From positions 62,001 to 126,000 of the forward strand of contig UEGQ01000021.1 of NCBI GenBank assembly GCA_900466005.1: a stretch of DNA of 64,000 nucleotides, given 5' to 3'. The notes under the pieces were generated by a model. The model was not told where the DNA came from. It saw only the letters and a list, made by a program, of their open reading frames with translations, and made no database searches. The stretch is from Hyphomicrobiales bacterium. GTDB lineage: Bacteria > Pseudomonadota > Alphaproteobacteria > Rhizobiales > Rhizobiaceae. Position numbers and translations under genes: made by a program. Position 1 is the first letter of the stretch. Every line of letters begins with the position of its first letter. This document shows, in pieces, positions 18,322-27,863 of the stretch.

Positions 18322-18365
18322 TATACGGAATTGCGATATTTCGTTCATCGGCTATACGTAATTGC
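18322..18365 (+). promoter_or_regulatory. Direct repeats and promoter between epimerase and LysR gene
   Basis: TATACGGAATTGC (18322-18334) and TATACGTAATTGC (18353-18365) match in 12 of 13 bases and are spaced 31 bp, three helical turns. The second contains a possible -10 (TATACG) with a -35 TTGCGA (18331-18336) 16 bp upstream. It touches the LysR ATG. Confidence 0.5.
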
Positions 18366-19262
18366 ATGACAAAGGAAACCGAAAGCTGGGACCATTATCG
18401 CACCTTCCTCGCCGTGCTGGAGGAAGGATCGCTCTCCGGCGCCGCCCGCGTGCTCGGCCTCACGCAGCCGACGGTCGGGCGCCACCTGGATGCGCTCGAC
18501 GCGGCAAGCGGCACGCCGCTCTTCCTGCGCACGCCGCGGGGGCTCCTGCCGACGGAGACGGCATTGCAGATGAAACGCCACGCCGAGACGATGGCGGCGA
18601 CGGCTGCCGCTCTCGCCCGCATGGCAAGTGCGGCGCCGGACGAGGTGAAGGGCACCGTGCGCATCAGCGCCAGCGAGGTGATCGGGGTCGAGGTGCTGCC
18701 GCCGATCCTCGCCGGGCTTCAGGAGACCCATCCCGGACTTTCTGTCGAACTCTCGCTCTCCGACGCGGTGGAGGATCTGCTGCGCCGGGAGGCCGACGTC
18801 GCGGTTCGCATGACTGCCCCCCGCCAGGAGATGCTCCTCAGCCGACATGTCGGGGCGCTTCCGCTGGGTTTCTATGCCCACAGCCGCTATCTTGCGCGAC
18901 ACGGCACACCGGCCAGCCTCGACGATCTGGCCGGCCACCGACTGATCGGTTTCGACCGCGAGCTCGCCTATGTGCGGGCGATCGTGAAGGAAAAGCCCGA
19001 GCTCGCGGCACTCGATTTCGCTTTCCGCACCGACAGCAATCTCGCCCAGCTGGCGGCGATCCGCGCGGGGCTGGGCATCGGCATGTGCCAGACGGGGCTC
19101 GCCCGTCGTGACGAGAATCTGGTCGGGCTGCTTGCCGGAGCGCTCGACCTGTCGCTGGAGACCTACGTCGTCATGCACGAGGACCTGAAGACGACGCCGC
19201 GATGCCGCGTCACCTTCGACGCGCTCGTGAAGGGGCTGCTCGCCTATATCACAGGAAAATAG
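18366..19262 (+). CDS. LysR-type regulator
   Basis: A 298-residue LysR protein: N-terminal HTH with SLSGAARVLGLTQPTVGRHLDAL (ends SLSGA...LDAL, about 22-44) and a substrate-binding domain from about residue 90. ATG 18366 has no Shine-Dalgarno sequence; the predicted -10 places the mRNA start within a base or two of the ATG, so the transcript may be leaderless. An upstream in-frame ATG at 18294 also lacks a ribosome site. It is divergent from the epimerase gene, the classic arrangement for a LysR activator and its target. Confidence 0.88.
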   Translation: MTKETESWDHYRTFLAVLEEGSLSGAARVLGLTQPTVGRHLDALDAASGTPLFLRTPRGLLPTETALQMKRHAETMAATAAALARMASAAPDEVKGTVRISASEVIGVEVLPPILAGLQETHPGLSVELSLSDAVEDLLRREADVAVRMTAPRQEMLLSRHVGALPLGFYAHSRYLARHGTPASLDDLAGHRLIGFDRELAYVRAIVKEKPELAALDFAFRTDSNLAQLAAIRAGLGIGMCQTGLARRDENLVGLLAGALDLSLETYVVMHEDLKTTPRCRVTFDALVKGLLAYITGK

Positions 19263-19435
19263 CGGTTAGATCCGGGCGCCGGGGCAGATCCCACCGCCTC
19301 GGAAGACGCTGCCATTGGGGATGAGCTGATGCCGCCATCTCCTTGATGCGACTCGAAGGAAAGGTCGGATCGCCACAGCGATCGTCGCGTGGTCGGCCGC
19401 AGAACTGAGGGCACGGAGACAGGTCGCCGGCGAGC

Positions 19436-19702
19436 TTAAACCGGAGCCTCGCCGGGACGGAACCGGTCTATGATCTCGACCTCCGGCCGGTCGCCGCCGT
19501 CGCTGTACTCTTCGCGCCACTTGCCCGTCTCGTCCTGGTAGCTGATCTCGACCGGCTCGTCTCCGACCTGCTGTTCCTGGACCACGATACGGACAGCTTC
19601 GAGCGCCTCGTCATGGCTGGCGAAGGTCTCGGAATAGACATCGCCAAGCTTGTACGCCCATCCACCGTCGTGCGGCACGATTTCGTAGGTGACCTTGACC
19701 AT
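19436..19702 (-). CDS. DUF2188 domain protein
   Basis: An 88-residue acidic protein. VPHDGGWAYKLGDVYSETF followed by SHDEALEAVRIVVQEQQ is the DUF2188 pattern of a small beta-alpha fold of unknown function. The start MVKVTY at 19702 is preceded by AGGAGA; the longer frame to 19765 has no support. It stands alone, opposite in direction to the OpgC-like gene. Relatives are often stress-induced small proteins, but nothing here shows a function. Confidence 0.75.
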   Translation of the reverse strand: MVKVTYEIVPHDGGWAYKLGDVYSETFASHDEALEAVRIVVQEQQVGDEPVEISYQDETGKWREEYSDGGDRPEVEIIDRFRPGEAPV

Positions 19703-20036
19703 GCATGTCTCCTGGATGCGTTTTCTCGCCCACGGCACTATCTCATCAAAGCCGCCGATCTGCAAACAGCGGGGGCGGCACGAGGATCATGATACGCCGA
19801 AAAGGCTTTGTCCGGAACAGCTTGCAAAATGCCTGCGGCGGTACGACGCCCCACCCCCGGCGCGGCGCCCCGGAGAACACCATCACTTCCGCGTAAACAC
19901 CGGGAACCTTCGGTCCGCACTGCCGTTTCCCCGCAAGCCCGCATGATGACGGGCGCGCTGCGCCCCAATCTGACCAAAATGAGCAACAACAACGCTTCCG
20001 CACAGGGCGGGGCGAAGCAAGTCGGGAGCACAGCTA
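19703..20036. other. Intergenic stretch without a recognised gene
   Basis: This 334-base gap separates the divergent DUF2188 and OpgC-like genes. Short open frames here lack ribosome sites and family features. It must hold both promoters, but I cannot place them with confidence. Confidence 0.5.
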
Positions 20037-21236
20037 TTGAAGAGACTGGACCTCATCGACGGCATGCGAGGCTACTTCCTCGTCTTCATGCTGCTCAACC
20101 ATCTGATTTTCGCCGGCGGGCTGTGGCTCGTCCAGATCAATCACCGCAACCTCGCCTTCGTCGAGGACGCCCAGGGCTTCGTCTTCCTTTCCGGACTGCT
20201 GACCGGCATGGTCTACGCACGCAAGATGATGAAGAGCGGCCATGCCGTCGGTCGTGACCGGCTTTGGGCGCGCGCCATCGAACTCTATCGCTACGCGATG
20301 GGCATCGTGCTCGTCATACTTGTGCTGCAGCTCCTGCTGCCGGGCGCAGCGGCAATCTGGAAGGACTGGCTCGGCGGCACCCGGGTCGACGACCCGCTGC
20401 GGCTCGGCACGATCGCGGCCTTCCTGTTCCAGCCCACCTTCATGGACATCCTGCCGCAATACATCATCTACATGGCCGCAGCTCCTTTCGTGATCCGGCT
20501 CTGCCTCGCCGGCCGCTGGCGGACCGTCGCCATCACTTCGCTGCTGCTCTGGATGACCGGCCAGCTCGGCCTGCACCGCCTCGTCACCTATCCGCTCGAC
20601 GGCTGGCTCGGCGCTACGCCACAGAAGGAGGGCATCCGTGCGAGTTTCAACCTGCTCGGCTGGCAGATCGTCTTCTTCGCCGGGATCATCGCCGGTACGC
20701 TGACCTCGATGAAGACAGTGGATTGGAAGGAGGTCTTTCATCCCGACCAGACTTTCCTCGCCAAGATGTCGCTCGCCGTCTGCCTCTTCTTCCTGCCGCT
20801 GAGACTCCTGACGGCGCACGACCTGATGCCCGGCATCGTTCTCGAGAAGTTCGGACTGATGGAGATCCGCGCCGATTTCGGACCGGTGTACCTGCTGAAC
20901 TTCGCCGCCGCCGCCTACGGCGTCGCCTGGCTGCTGATCGCCGGTCCCCGCCATCACCAGGCGGTGATCCGCCGGATCGCGTCGACGCTGGCCGGCCTCT
21001 TCTCGCTGAACTATCTGCAGCTCCTCGGGCGGCATTCCCTGCAGATCTACGTCTGGCATGTGCTGATCGTCTACGTGATCTTCTATGTGGACGGGCGCAC
21101 CGGCGAACTGACCCAGTTCACCAAGACGATGATCGCGCTCGGCGCGCTGGCGCTGCTCAGCCTGCCGGCCCTCTGGCGGGAGCGCGACCGCTTCCTCGGC
21201 CCGCCGTCGAGCCCGGCGCCGAGCGTCGCAAGCTGA
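20037..21236 (+). CDS. OpgC-domain membrane acyltransferase
   Basis: A 399-residue inner-membrane protein with about ten hydrophobic segments. It begins LDLIDGMRGYFLVFMLLNH, typical of OpgC/acyltransferase-3-like proteins, and has GRHSLQIYVWHVLIVYV near residue 326, with the conserved His in the penultimate membrane region. OpgC proteins transfer succinyl groups to periplasmic cyclic or linear glucans, and rhizobia make cyclic beta-glucans. Start is TTG 20037 with GGGAG about 10 bases upstream. No glucan synthase is adjacent, so the acceptor is inferred from the family. Confidence 0.85.
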   Translation: MKRLDLIDGMRGYFLVFMLLNHLIFAGGLWLVQINHRNLAFVEDAQGFVFLSGLLTGMVYARKMMKSGHAVGRDRLWARAIELYRYAMGIVLVILVLQLLLPGAAAIWKDWLGGTRVDDPLRLGTIAAFLFQPTFMDILPQYIIYMAAAPFVIRLCLAGRWRTVAITSLLLWMTGQLGLHRLVTYPLDGWLGATPQKEGIRASFNLLGWQIVFFAGIIAGTLTSMKTVDWKEVFHPDQTFLAKMSLAVCLFFLPLRLLTAHDLMPGIVLEKFGLMEIRADFGPVYLLNFAAAAYGVAWLLIAGPRHHQAVIRRIASTLAGLFSLNYLQLLGRHSLQIYVWHVLIVYVIFYVDGRTGELTQFTKTMIALGALALLSLPALWRERDRFLGPPSSPAPSVAS

Positions 21237-21257
21237 TCTCCCGGTGACTCGAAAGAA

Positions 21258-21287
21258 AAAGGGCGGAGCCGCGAGGCCCCGCCCTTT
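21258..21287 (-). terminator. Terminator between opgC-like gene and aatA
   Basis: AAAGGGCGGAGCC / GGCCCCGCCCTTT (one mismatch, GCGA loop). Read on the minus strand it continues into TTTTTCTTTC, so it mainly ends aatA; it may also stop the plus-strand gene. Confidence 0.8.
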
Positions 21288-21309
21288 CCGGTTCTTATCG
21301 TCCGGCCGA

Positions 21310-22575
<1,266 letters not shown>

Positions 22576-22732
22576 CTATGGCGAAATCACTCCGCTGTTT
22601 CAAGCCCAATCCGGTGTCAGCGCCGGGAAAACGCAAGGCCGGTGGACATGTCTCGCAATTAATCGGCAGGTAAGCCTTCCGCGATAAAACGGAGGCATGC
22701 GTGCAGAATTTCATCCGTGCGGGCCGTTCTGA

Positions 22733-23662
22733 ATGACCACAGCGAGCATCTTCAACAACCTGGTCCGGGGCGAGGACGGCGCGTGGTCGACCGTCTACGG
22801 CCCCTTTGTTCTCAGATGCGCGCTGCAACCGGTCTTCCGCCGGCTCTCCCCGAAGGTGCTCGACATCCATTCGTTCCAGGGCCTGGTGCGCGCCGAACGC
22901 AACGGCGAACCCTTCGCGCCGGCACACTTTTTCCCGCTGGTCGAGCCGAACGACCTCCCGGAAATCGAAAGCCTGCTGCGGACCATCCACATTCTGAATG
23001 CCGGCCTGCTGCACAGAAGACGGGCCATGGCCCTCGTCAGCTTCAACCCGGCGCTCTATCCGGACCCGACGCGCCTGCGCGTCGAATTCGACCGCATTCG
23101 TCTGGCAAGCCACAGTGCCGGGCTCGAACCCGACCGCGTCATCTGCGACATCTCCGGCGCATCCGGGATCGAACTTCCGCGGCTGACGCGCCACGTCGAG
23201 CGCCTCAAGGAAGCCGGCCTCCGCGTTTCGCTCACCGACCATGGCGCCGGCGATACCGACATCGAGCGGGTCCGCACGCTGCGGCCCGACTTCGTGCGTC
23301 TCGACGGCGACTGGGTGCGCGACTACATGCACAACTCCGCGGGCTTCGCGCTGCTGCGCGTGGTCGTGCGGCAACTCTCCGAGCACGGCACGGAGACGAT
23401 CCTCGAACGCCTCGAAGAGATGTGGCAGGTCGACCTCTGCGAGGAACTCGGCGTGTCGCTGATGCAGGGCTATGCGCTCGCCAGGCCCGAAATCGCTCCC
23501 ACGAATTTCAACGCGGAATATCCCGAGATTATCCTTCCGCTCGCCGACCGCCATCCGGACCTGCCGTCCCCGGCACAGACGGCTGTTCCTGCGACGACCC
23601 AGCCCGCCGCGAAGGCGGGCCCCCAGCGGACCACGCCCGTCTTCGGCAAGCGCCGCAGCTGA
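22733..23662 (+). CDS. Degenerate EAL-domain protein
   Basis: A 309-residue soluble protein with the EAL TIM-barrel pattern, from LQPVFRR (near residue 32) to MQGYALARP (about 243-251). Most catalytic residues of c-di-GMP phosphodiesterases are altered: EAL is replaced by QGL in FQGLVRAE, the ELTE glutamate is replaced in CDISGAS, DDFG is TDHGAG, and the KxD lysine is Arg in VRLDGD. Only the Asn (SFNPALY) and late Gln (MQGY) remain. It probably binds a ligand or partner without hydrolysis. A 50-residue Pro/Ala-rich tail follows. Confidence 0.85.
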   Translation: MTTASIFNNLVRGEDGAWSTVYGPFVLRCALQPVFRRLSPKVLDIHSFQGLVRAERNGEPFAPAHFFPLVEPNDLPEIESLLRTIHILNAGLLHRRRAMALVSFNPALYPDPTRLRVEFDRIRLASHSAGLEPDRVICDISGASGIELPRLTRHVERLKEAGLRVSLTDHGAGDTDIERVRTLRPDFVRLDGDWVRDYMHNSAGFALLRVVVRQLSEHGTETILERLEEMWQVDLCEELGVSLMQGYALARPEIAPTNFNAEYPEIILPLADRHPDLPSPAQTAVPATTQPAAKAGPQRTTPVFGKRRS

Positions 23663-23913
23663 CGGCTGCGACCGGCGCGCGGCGTTGACGAAGCGTTAAG
23701 CCTGCCGCGCAATTGCCGCGGAAAGACACACCGGCGCCACATTCCCGTCCCGGAGATGTCCACAAAGGCGGCGCACTATCCGGACGGTTCCGGCAAACAG
23801 GACGCCGGCGCCTGCGAAATACCAGCTTCCCATTTCCGACGCCCGTCTGCCGTCCGCCGTGTCGGCCGAGCTTCGTGACCGGGAGGCAAGATGCGTCCCC
23901 GAGGGCTTCAGTC

Positions 23914-24336
23914 ATGCTGATCGACAATGAAGAAAAGACCGCACGCAGGAACACGCGTGCGAGTATCGCGACCGTTCTTCTCACCGCAGTCCTCCTGCTT
24001 CCGTCCGGGGCGGGCCTTGCCGGGACGCCCGCGCGCGCCGCCATGCAGACGCCCGTTGCACAGGCGGCTCCCGCTCCTGCGGGGCCGAGCACCCTCTCCT
24101 CGCCTTCCGCCGGCACCACCGAGGCGCCGGTGCCCGACATCTCGCCACTCACCACCGGCTCGATCACGCCGGCCGTCCGGCCACAGAGCGCCGGTGTCGT
24201 GGGGTCGATCGACCGGCGCGTGCTGATGGCGCTGATGATGATCGGCTTCGTCGGGATGGCATCGGCCAGCGTCTCCCTGTGGCGCCGCAGCATTCGTGAT
24301 TTCATCCAGGCAGAGCGGAAACGCCGCGGCCGATAG
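23914..24336 (+). CDS. Hypothetical membrane-anchored protein
   Basis: A 140-residue protein I do not recognise. It has a basic start followed by a hydrophobic segment (SIATVLLTAVLLLPSGAGLAG, about 17-37; shown by its ends SIATV...GLAG) that may be a signal or anchor. A Pro/Ala/Ser-rich linker (about 45-95) and a second hydrophobic segment (VLMALMMIGFVGMASA, about 103-118) precede a basic tail. ATG 23914 is the first in-frame start that gives this layout; the ribosome site is weak. Coding status is likely because the layout is coherent, but not certain. Confidence 0.55.
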   Translation: MLIDNEEKTARRNTRASIATVLLTAVLLLPSGAGLAGTPARAAMQTPVAQAAPAPAGPSTLSSPSAGTTEAPVPDISPLTTGSITPAVRPQSAGVVGSIDRRVLMALMMIGFVGMASASVSLWRRSIRDFIQAERKRRGR

Positions 24337-24437
24337 CGCGCGCCGCCGGCTCGTCGCCGACGACGATCTTGCCAATCTGCCGCCGCTCTCCAATATTCGG
24401 GATGGAGGACACGACAACGGCGGGAATGGGAGACGTC

Positions 24438-25586
24438 ATGCACATCAGACGATCGTTCGACACGCGAATACTCGTAGCGGTCCTGCCGCTGCTCGGCTTC
24501 GGCGCCTCCCCCTTGCTCGCCGAAGAGTATCCCTCGCAGAAGGCCGAGCTGGAGGTCACCAAGATCGCCGGCGGCCTCGACCACCCCTGGGCCGTCGAAG
24601 TCCTGCCGGACGGCGCCTACATCGTCACGGAGCGGCCGGGGCGCCTGCGAATCATCCGTGACGGCAAGGTTGGCGAGCCGATCTCCGGTCTGCCGAAGGT
24701 CTATACCGAAGGGCAAGGCGGCCTGCTGGATATCGCCCTCGCGCCCGACTTCTCCCGCAGCCGCAAGCTCTACTTCACCGCCTCTATCCCGGAACCCGGC
24801 GGACAGGGCACCGCGCTCTTCAGCGCCACCCTGTCACAGAACGAGGATCGCCTGGACAACCTCGCCAAGATCTTCCAGATGAGCCGCTTCACGGAAACCG
24901 AGGTCCACTTCGGCTCGCGGATTGCCATCGCCGCGGACGGGAGTCTCTTCTTCGGCATCGGCGAGCGCGGCGAGATGGACCGTGCCCAGGACCCGCGCGA
25001 CCATGCCGGCTCCATCCTCCACATCGAGCCGGACGGGAATGTCCCGCAGGACAATCCCTACGCCAGAAGCGAGACGGCCGCCCATGAAATATGGTCGATC
25101 GGCCACCGCAATCCGCAGGGAATCGCCATCGATCCTGCGGACGGAAAGCTCTTCGTGGTCGAGCACGGCGCCCGCGGCGGCGACGAGATCAACGCCGTGA
25201 CCGCCGGCAAGAACTACGGCTGGCCGGTGATCGCCTACGGCAAGCATTATTCCGGCGCGGAGATCGGTATCGGGCAGGCGGCAGAAGGCTATGAACAACC
25301 GATCTACTACTGGGATCCGTCGATCGCGCCGGGCGCCATCGACATCTATCACGGCAAGATGTTCCCCGAATGGGAGGGGAATTTCCTCGTCGCCGCGCTC
25401 AAATACCAGTTGCTCGCGCGCATCGAGCGCGACGACAGCGGCACGCCCGCCCACGAGGAACGATTGTTCGAGGGGGAATTCGGCAGGCTGAGAGACGTCA
25501 AGGTCGCGCCTGACGGTGCGGTGCTGCTGGTGACCGACGAGGACGACGGCACGCTTCTGCGGGTTTCTCGCGCCGGCGCGCCCTGA
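24438..25586 (+). CDS. PQQ-dependent aldose-sugar dehydrogenase (YliI/GSDH family)
   Basis: A 382-residue predicted periplasmic protein. A signal peptide (about 1-26, ending SPLLAEE) precedes a six-bladed beta-propeller of the glucose/sorbosone dehydrogenase family. GLDHPWAVEVLPDG, EGQGGLLDIALAPDF, WSIGHRNPQG and VVEHGARGGDEIN are the conserved PQQ- and Ca-binding neighbourhoods, and the catalytic His is likely in EGQGGLLD-HFGSRI region. It oxidises aldoses at C1 and passes electrons to the respiratory chain. ATG 24438 has GGGAG upstream. PQQ synthesis genes are not in the window. Confidence 0.88.
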   Translation: MHIRRSFDTRILVAVLPLLGFGASPLLAEEYPSQKAELEVTKIAGGLDHPWAVEVLPDGAYIVTERPGRLRIIRDGKVGEPISGLPKVYTEGQGGLLDIALAPDFSRSRKLYFTASIPEPGGQGTALFSATLSQNEDRLDNLAKIFQMSRFTETEVHFGSRIAIAADGSLFFGIGERGEMDRAQDPRDHAGSILHIEPDGNVPQDNPYARSETAAHEIWSIGHRNPQGIAIDPADGKLFVVEHGARGGDEINAVTAGKNYGWPVIAYGKHYSGAEIGIGQAAEGYEQPIYYWDPSIAPGAIDIYHGKMFPEWEGNFLVAALKYQLLARIERDDSGTPAHEERLFEGEFGRLRDVKVAPDGAVLLVTDEDDGTLLRVSRAGAP

Positions 25587-25682
25587 CCCTTGCGGCTTGC
25601 CTGCCGCCGGCGCTTGCTGCCTGGGAGACCTCCTGATAACTCTTGCCGCCTTCGAACCTCCCCGAGAGAAAGCCTGTCCGCG

Positions 25683-26573
25683 ATGTCACGAATTCAGGCC
25701 AACCTGATCCTGTTGCTTGCCGCCGCCATCTGGGGTGGCGGTTTCGTCGCGCAATCGAGCGCCATGGACATGCTCGGCCCGAACTGGTTCAACGGCATTC
25801 GCTTCGGTATCGCCTTCCTCGCCGTGCTCCCCTTTGCCTGGCGCGAGGCCAAGAATGGCGCGCGCCGGCTGGCAGCCGGCGACATCGGCGCATTCGTGGT
25901 TATTGGTGCCGTCCTCTTCGCCGCCCAGACGCTGCAGCAGATCGGCATCAAGACGACGACCGTCACCAATGCGAGCTTCCTCACCGGGCTCTACGTCGTC
26001 CTGGTCCCTGCGATCGCGGTGTTGATCCTGCGCCGCAAGCCCCACTGGATCATCTGGCCCGCGGCGGTGCTGACGCTCCTCGGCATCCTGCTCCTGAGCG
26101 GAGGCTCCCTCTCCGGCCTGACGGACGGCGACCTCCTGATCATGGTCTGCGCCGTGCTCTTCGCCGTCCAGATCACCCTGACGCCGATTGCGGTCGGCAA
26201 GAGCGGCAGGCCGCTCGCGCTGGCGGCCCTCCAGTTCGGCGTCTGCGCGCTGGGCGGCAGCCTCGGCGGCGCGATCCTCGAGCCGATCACGGTCGATGCC
26301 ATAACGGGTTCGCTCACCGAAATCCTCTATGCGGGCCTCCTCTCTTCCGGGCTCGCCTTCGTCCTCCAGATCATCGGCCAGCGCTACACGACGGCGCCGC
26401 AGGCGGCGATCTTCCTTTCATCCGAGGCCCTCTTCGGCGCGCTCTTCGGCGCCATCCTGATGGGCGATTCGCTTCCGGCGATCGGCTACGCCGGATGCGC
26501 GATCATGTTTGCGGCGATGCTGATGGTTGAACTCGTGCCGGAACTGACACGACGCAAGGTAGCGATCGCCTGA
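25683..26573 (+). CDS. EamA/DMT-family permease
   Basis: A 296-residue inner-membrane protein with ten predicted helices in two EamA repeats. It starts MSRIQANLILLLAAAIWGGGF, typical of the family, with the first repeat to about 135 and the second from about 145. GQRYTTAPQAAIFLSSEALFGAL (ends GQRYT...FGAL) is the conserved TM9 region. It lies 96 bases after the sugar dehydrogenase on the same strand, possibly co-transcribed. Substrate cannot be inferred. Confidence 0.88.
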   Translation: MSRIQANLILLLAAAIWGGGFVAQSSAMDMLGPNWFNGIRFGIAFLAVLPFAWREAKNGARRLAAGDIGAFVVIGAVLFAAQTLQQIGIKTTTVTNASFLTGLYVVLVPAIAVLILRRKPHWIIWPAAVLTLLGILLLSGGSLSGLTDGDLLIMVCAVLFAVQITLTPIAVGKSGRPLALAALQFGVCALGGSLGGAILEPITVDAITGSLTEILYAGLLSSGLAFVLQIIGQRYTTAPQAAIFLSSEALFGALFGAILMGDSLPAIGYAGCAIMFAAMLMVELVPELTRRKVAIA

Positions 26574-27018
26574 AAAGGTGCTCGTCGGGTATGCGATTCT
26601 TGGCACTCCGGCGAAGGACGTGCTGCCCGCGTGATATAACCCTTTCGGGCTAGCCCGCGAAAACTCGCAAAAATGGCGAAGGATTTCAATGAAATCCCAT
26701 AAAACCTTATGGCTACAATGCGTTGGTCGTCGTCGTCCAAAAAGTTTCGCTTGCCAATCTTTTATAAAGAAAGCACTGTTGCGCCGTTCGGGCAGTTTTA
26801 CGAGCACGGGAAGACCTTAGAACCAATGCGCTCCGGATGCGCAAAAAATATCCGGGCAGCCGAGCGGCGAAGCGGTCCACAGGACCGGTTCGGCGTTTTT
26901 TGGTTGTTTAAGAGGGGTTCCTTTCCTCCTGCGTCAAGACGCGCCTGCACCACTCCGAATTGGGGGTGAACTTGCAATGCTGCCCGCGATTTCGGGCAGA
27001 GAGAAAAGGACCTGACGC
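26574..27018. other. Long gap upstream of cspA with structured DNA
   Basis: This 445-base, locally AT-rich stretch has no supportable gene. It holds a strong terminator hairpin (26865-26901) and a small hairpin at 26980-26999 (CTGCCCG / CGGGCAG, loop CGATTT) that lies directly before the cspA ribosome site GAGAGAAAAGGA. The rest probably contains the cspA promoter and long leader. Confidence 0.6.
26865..26901 (+). terminator. Terminator-like hairpin upstream of cspA
   Basis: CGGCGAAGCGGTCC pairs with GGACCGGTTCGGCG (12 of 14 positions) around a 3-nt loop, then six T. It ends 118 bases before the cspA start, so it either terminates an upstream transcript or attenuates cspA. Confidence 0.7.
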
Positions 27019-27234
27019 ATGGCCGAGACTGGCATTGTAAAATTCTTCAATACCGACAAGGGCTTCGGCTTCATTAAGCCCGACAACGGTGGTGCGGACA
27101 TCTTCGTCCACATTTCCGCCGTTCAAGCTTCCGGACTGACCGGTCTGAGCGAAAACCAGAAAGTAAGCTTCGACACCGAGCCGGACCGTCGCGGCAAGGG
27201 CCCGAAGGCAGTCAACCTGCAGATTGCAGGCTGA
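27019..27234 (+). CDS. cspA: Cold-shock protein (CspA family)
   Basis: A 71-residue OB-fold RNA chaperone. RNP1 (KGFGFI, residues 14-19) and RNP2 (DIFVHIS, about 28-34) are intact, and the [11 protein letters not shown] start is typical. It melts RNA secondary structure at low temperature or in stationary phase. A structured leader with a hairpin next to the ribosome site suggests temperature-linked control, which is an inference. A clear terminator follows at 27267-27291. The specific paralogue number cannot be told. Confidence 0.95.
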   Translation: MAETGIVKFFNTDKGFGFIKPDNGGADIFVHISAVQASGLTGLSENQKVSFDTEPDRRGKGPKAVNLQIAG

Positions 27235-27266
27235 TCTTCACGACGGCTTTCGTCTTCGCGTAGCGG

Positions 27267-27291
27267 CCCGGCATAACTGCCGGGTTTTTTT
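27267..27291 (+). terminator. Terminator of cspA
   Basis: CCCGGCA / TGCCGGG (7 bp, TAAC loop) followed by seven T, 33 bases after the cspA stop. Confidence 0.9.
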
Positions 27292-27382
27292 GTTCAGCTT
27301 GCGTTCAGGTCGGCTGCGTTAACTATTCCTCATCGTCGGAAAGACAGTGCGACGAGAGTCGCAGACGCAGGAAGGCAACGCC

Positions 27383-27796
27383 ATGACCAAGTTCGCAAAA
27401 TTCACCCTCTTGTCGGCAGCGGTTGCGACCGTCGTAGTATCGGTTTCGAGCCCCGCCCTGGCCGGTCGTCGCCACCACCGCAATGATGCCGCGATCATCG
27501 CAGGCGTCGTCGGACTGGCAGCCGGTGTTGCCGCGGGCAGCGCGCTGGCAAGCCAGCCGCGTTACGTCGAGCCGGACCCGGTCTATGTCGAGCGTCCGCC
27601 GGTCTACGTCGCGCCCCAGCCGGCCTATGTGGACGAATATCCGCCGGCACCCCGCCGCACCTACGTCACCTATGATCTCGAGCCCTGGTCGCCGCAGTGG
27701 TACCGCTACTGCTCGGACCGCTACCGCAGCTTCAACCCGCGTTCCGGCACCTTTGTCGGCTATGACGGCCGCGAGCACTTCTGCACAGCCGGCTGA
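27383..27796 (+). CDS. BA14K-family secreted protein
   Basis: A 137-residue protein with a signal peptide (about 1-27, ending SSPALAG). A glycine/alanine-rich hydrophobic stretch (about 37-55) and a Pro/Tyr/Val repeat region (VYVERPPVYVAPQPAYV) follow. The C-terminal BA14K signature contains WYRYCSDRYRSFNPRSGTF and ends in GYDGREHFC. BA14K proteins were first described as Brucella immunoreactive, lectin-like envelope proteins. The start at 27383 is chosen because it begins the signal peptide. The two cysteines of the domain may form a disulfide in the periplasm. Confidence 0.9.
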   Translation: MTKFAKFTLLSAAVATVVVSVSSPALAGRRHHRNDAAIIAGVVGLAAGVAAGSALASQPRYVEPDPVYVERPPVYVAPQPAYVDEYPPAPRRTYVTYDLEPWSPQWYRYCSDRYRSFNPRSGTFVGYDGREHFCTAG

Positions 27797-27821
27797 TCTG
27801 CGATCCCAAGTCTTGAATGCC

Positions 27822-27855
27822 CGATGCGCCGCCTCGCCGGCGCATCGTTCGTTTC
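27822..27855. terminator. Bidirectional terminator-like hairpin
   Basis: CGATGCGCCG / CGGCGCATCG, perfect 10-bp stem, lies between the convergent BA14K and metallo-hydrolase genes. It is followed by TTCGTTTCG, a weak T tract. Confidence 0.55.
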
Positions 27856-27863
27856 GGGAAACC

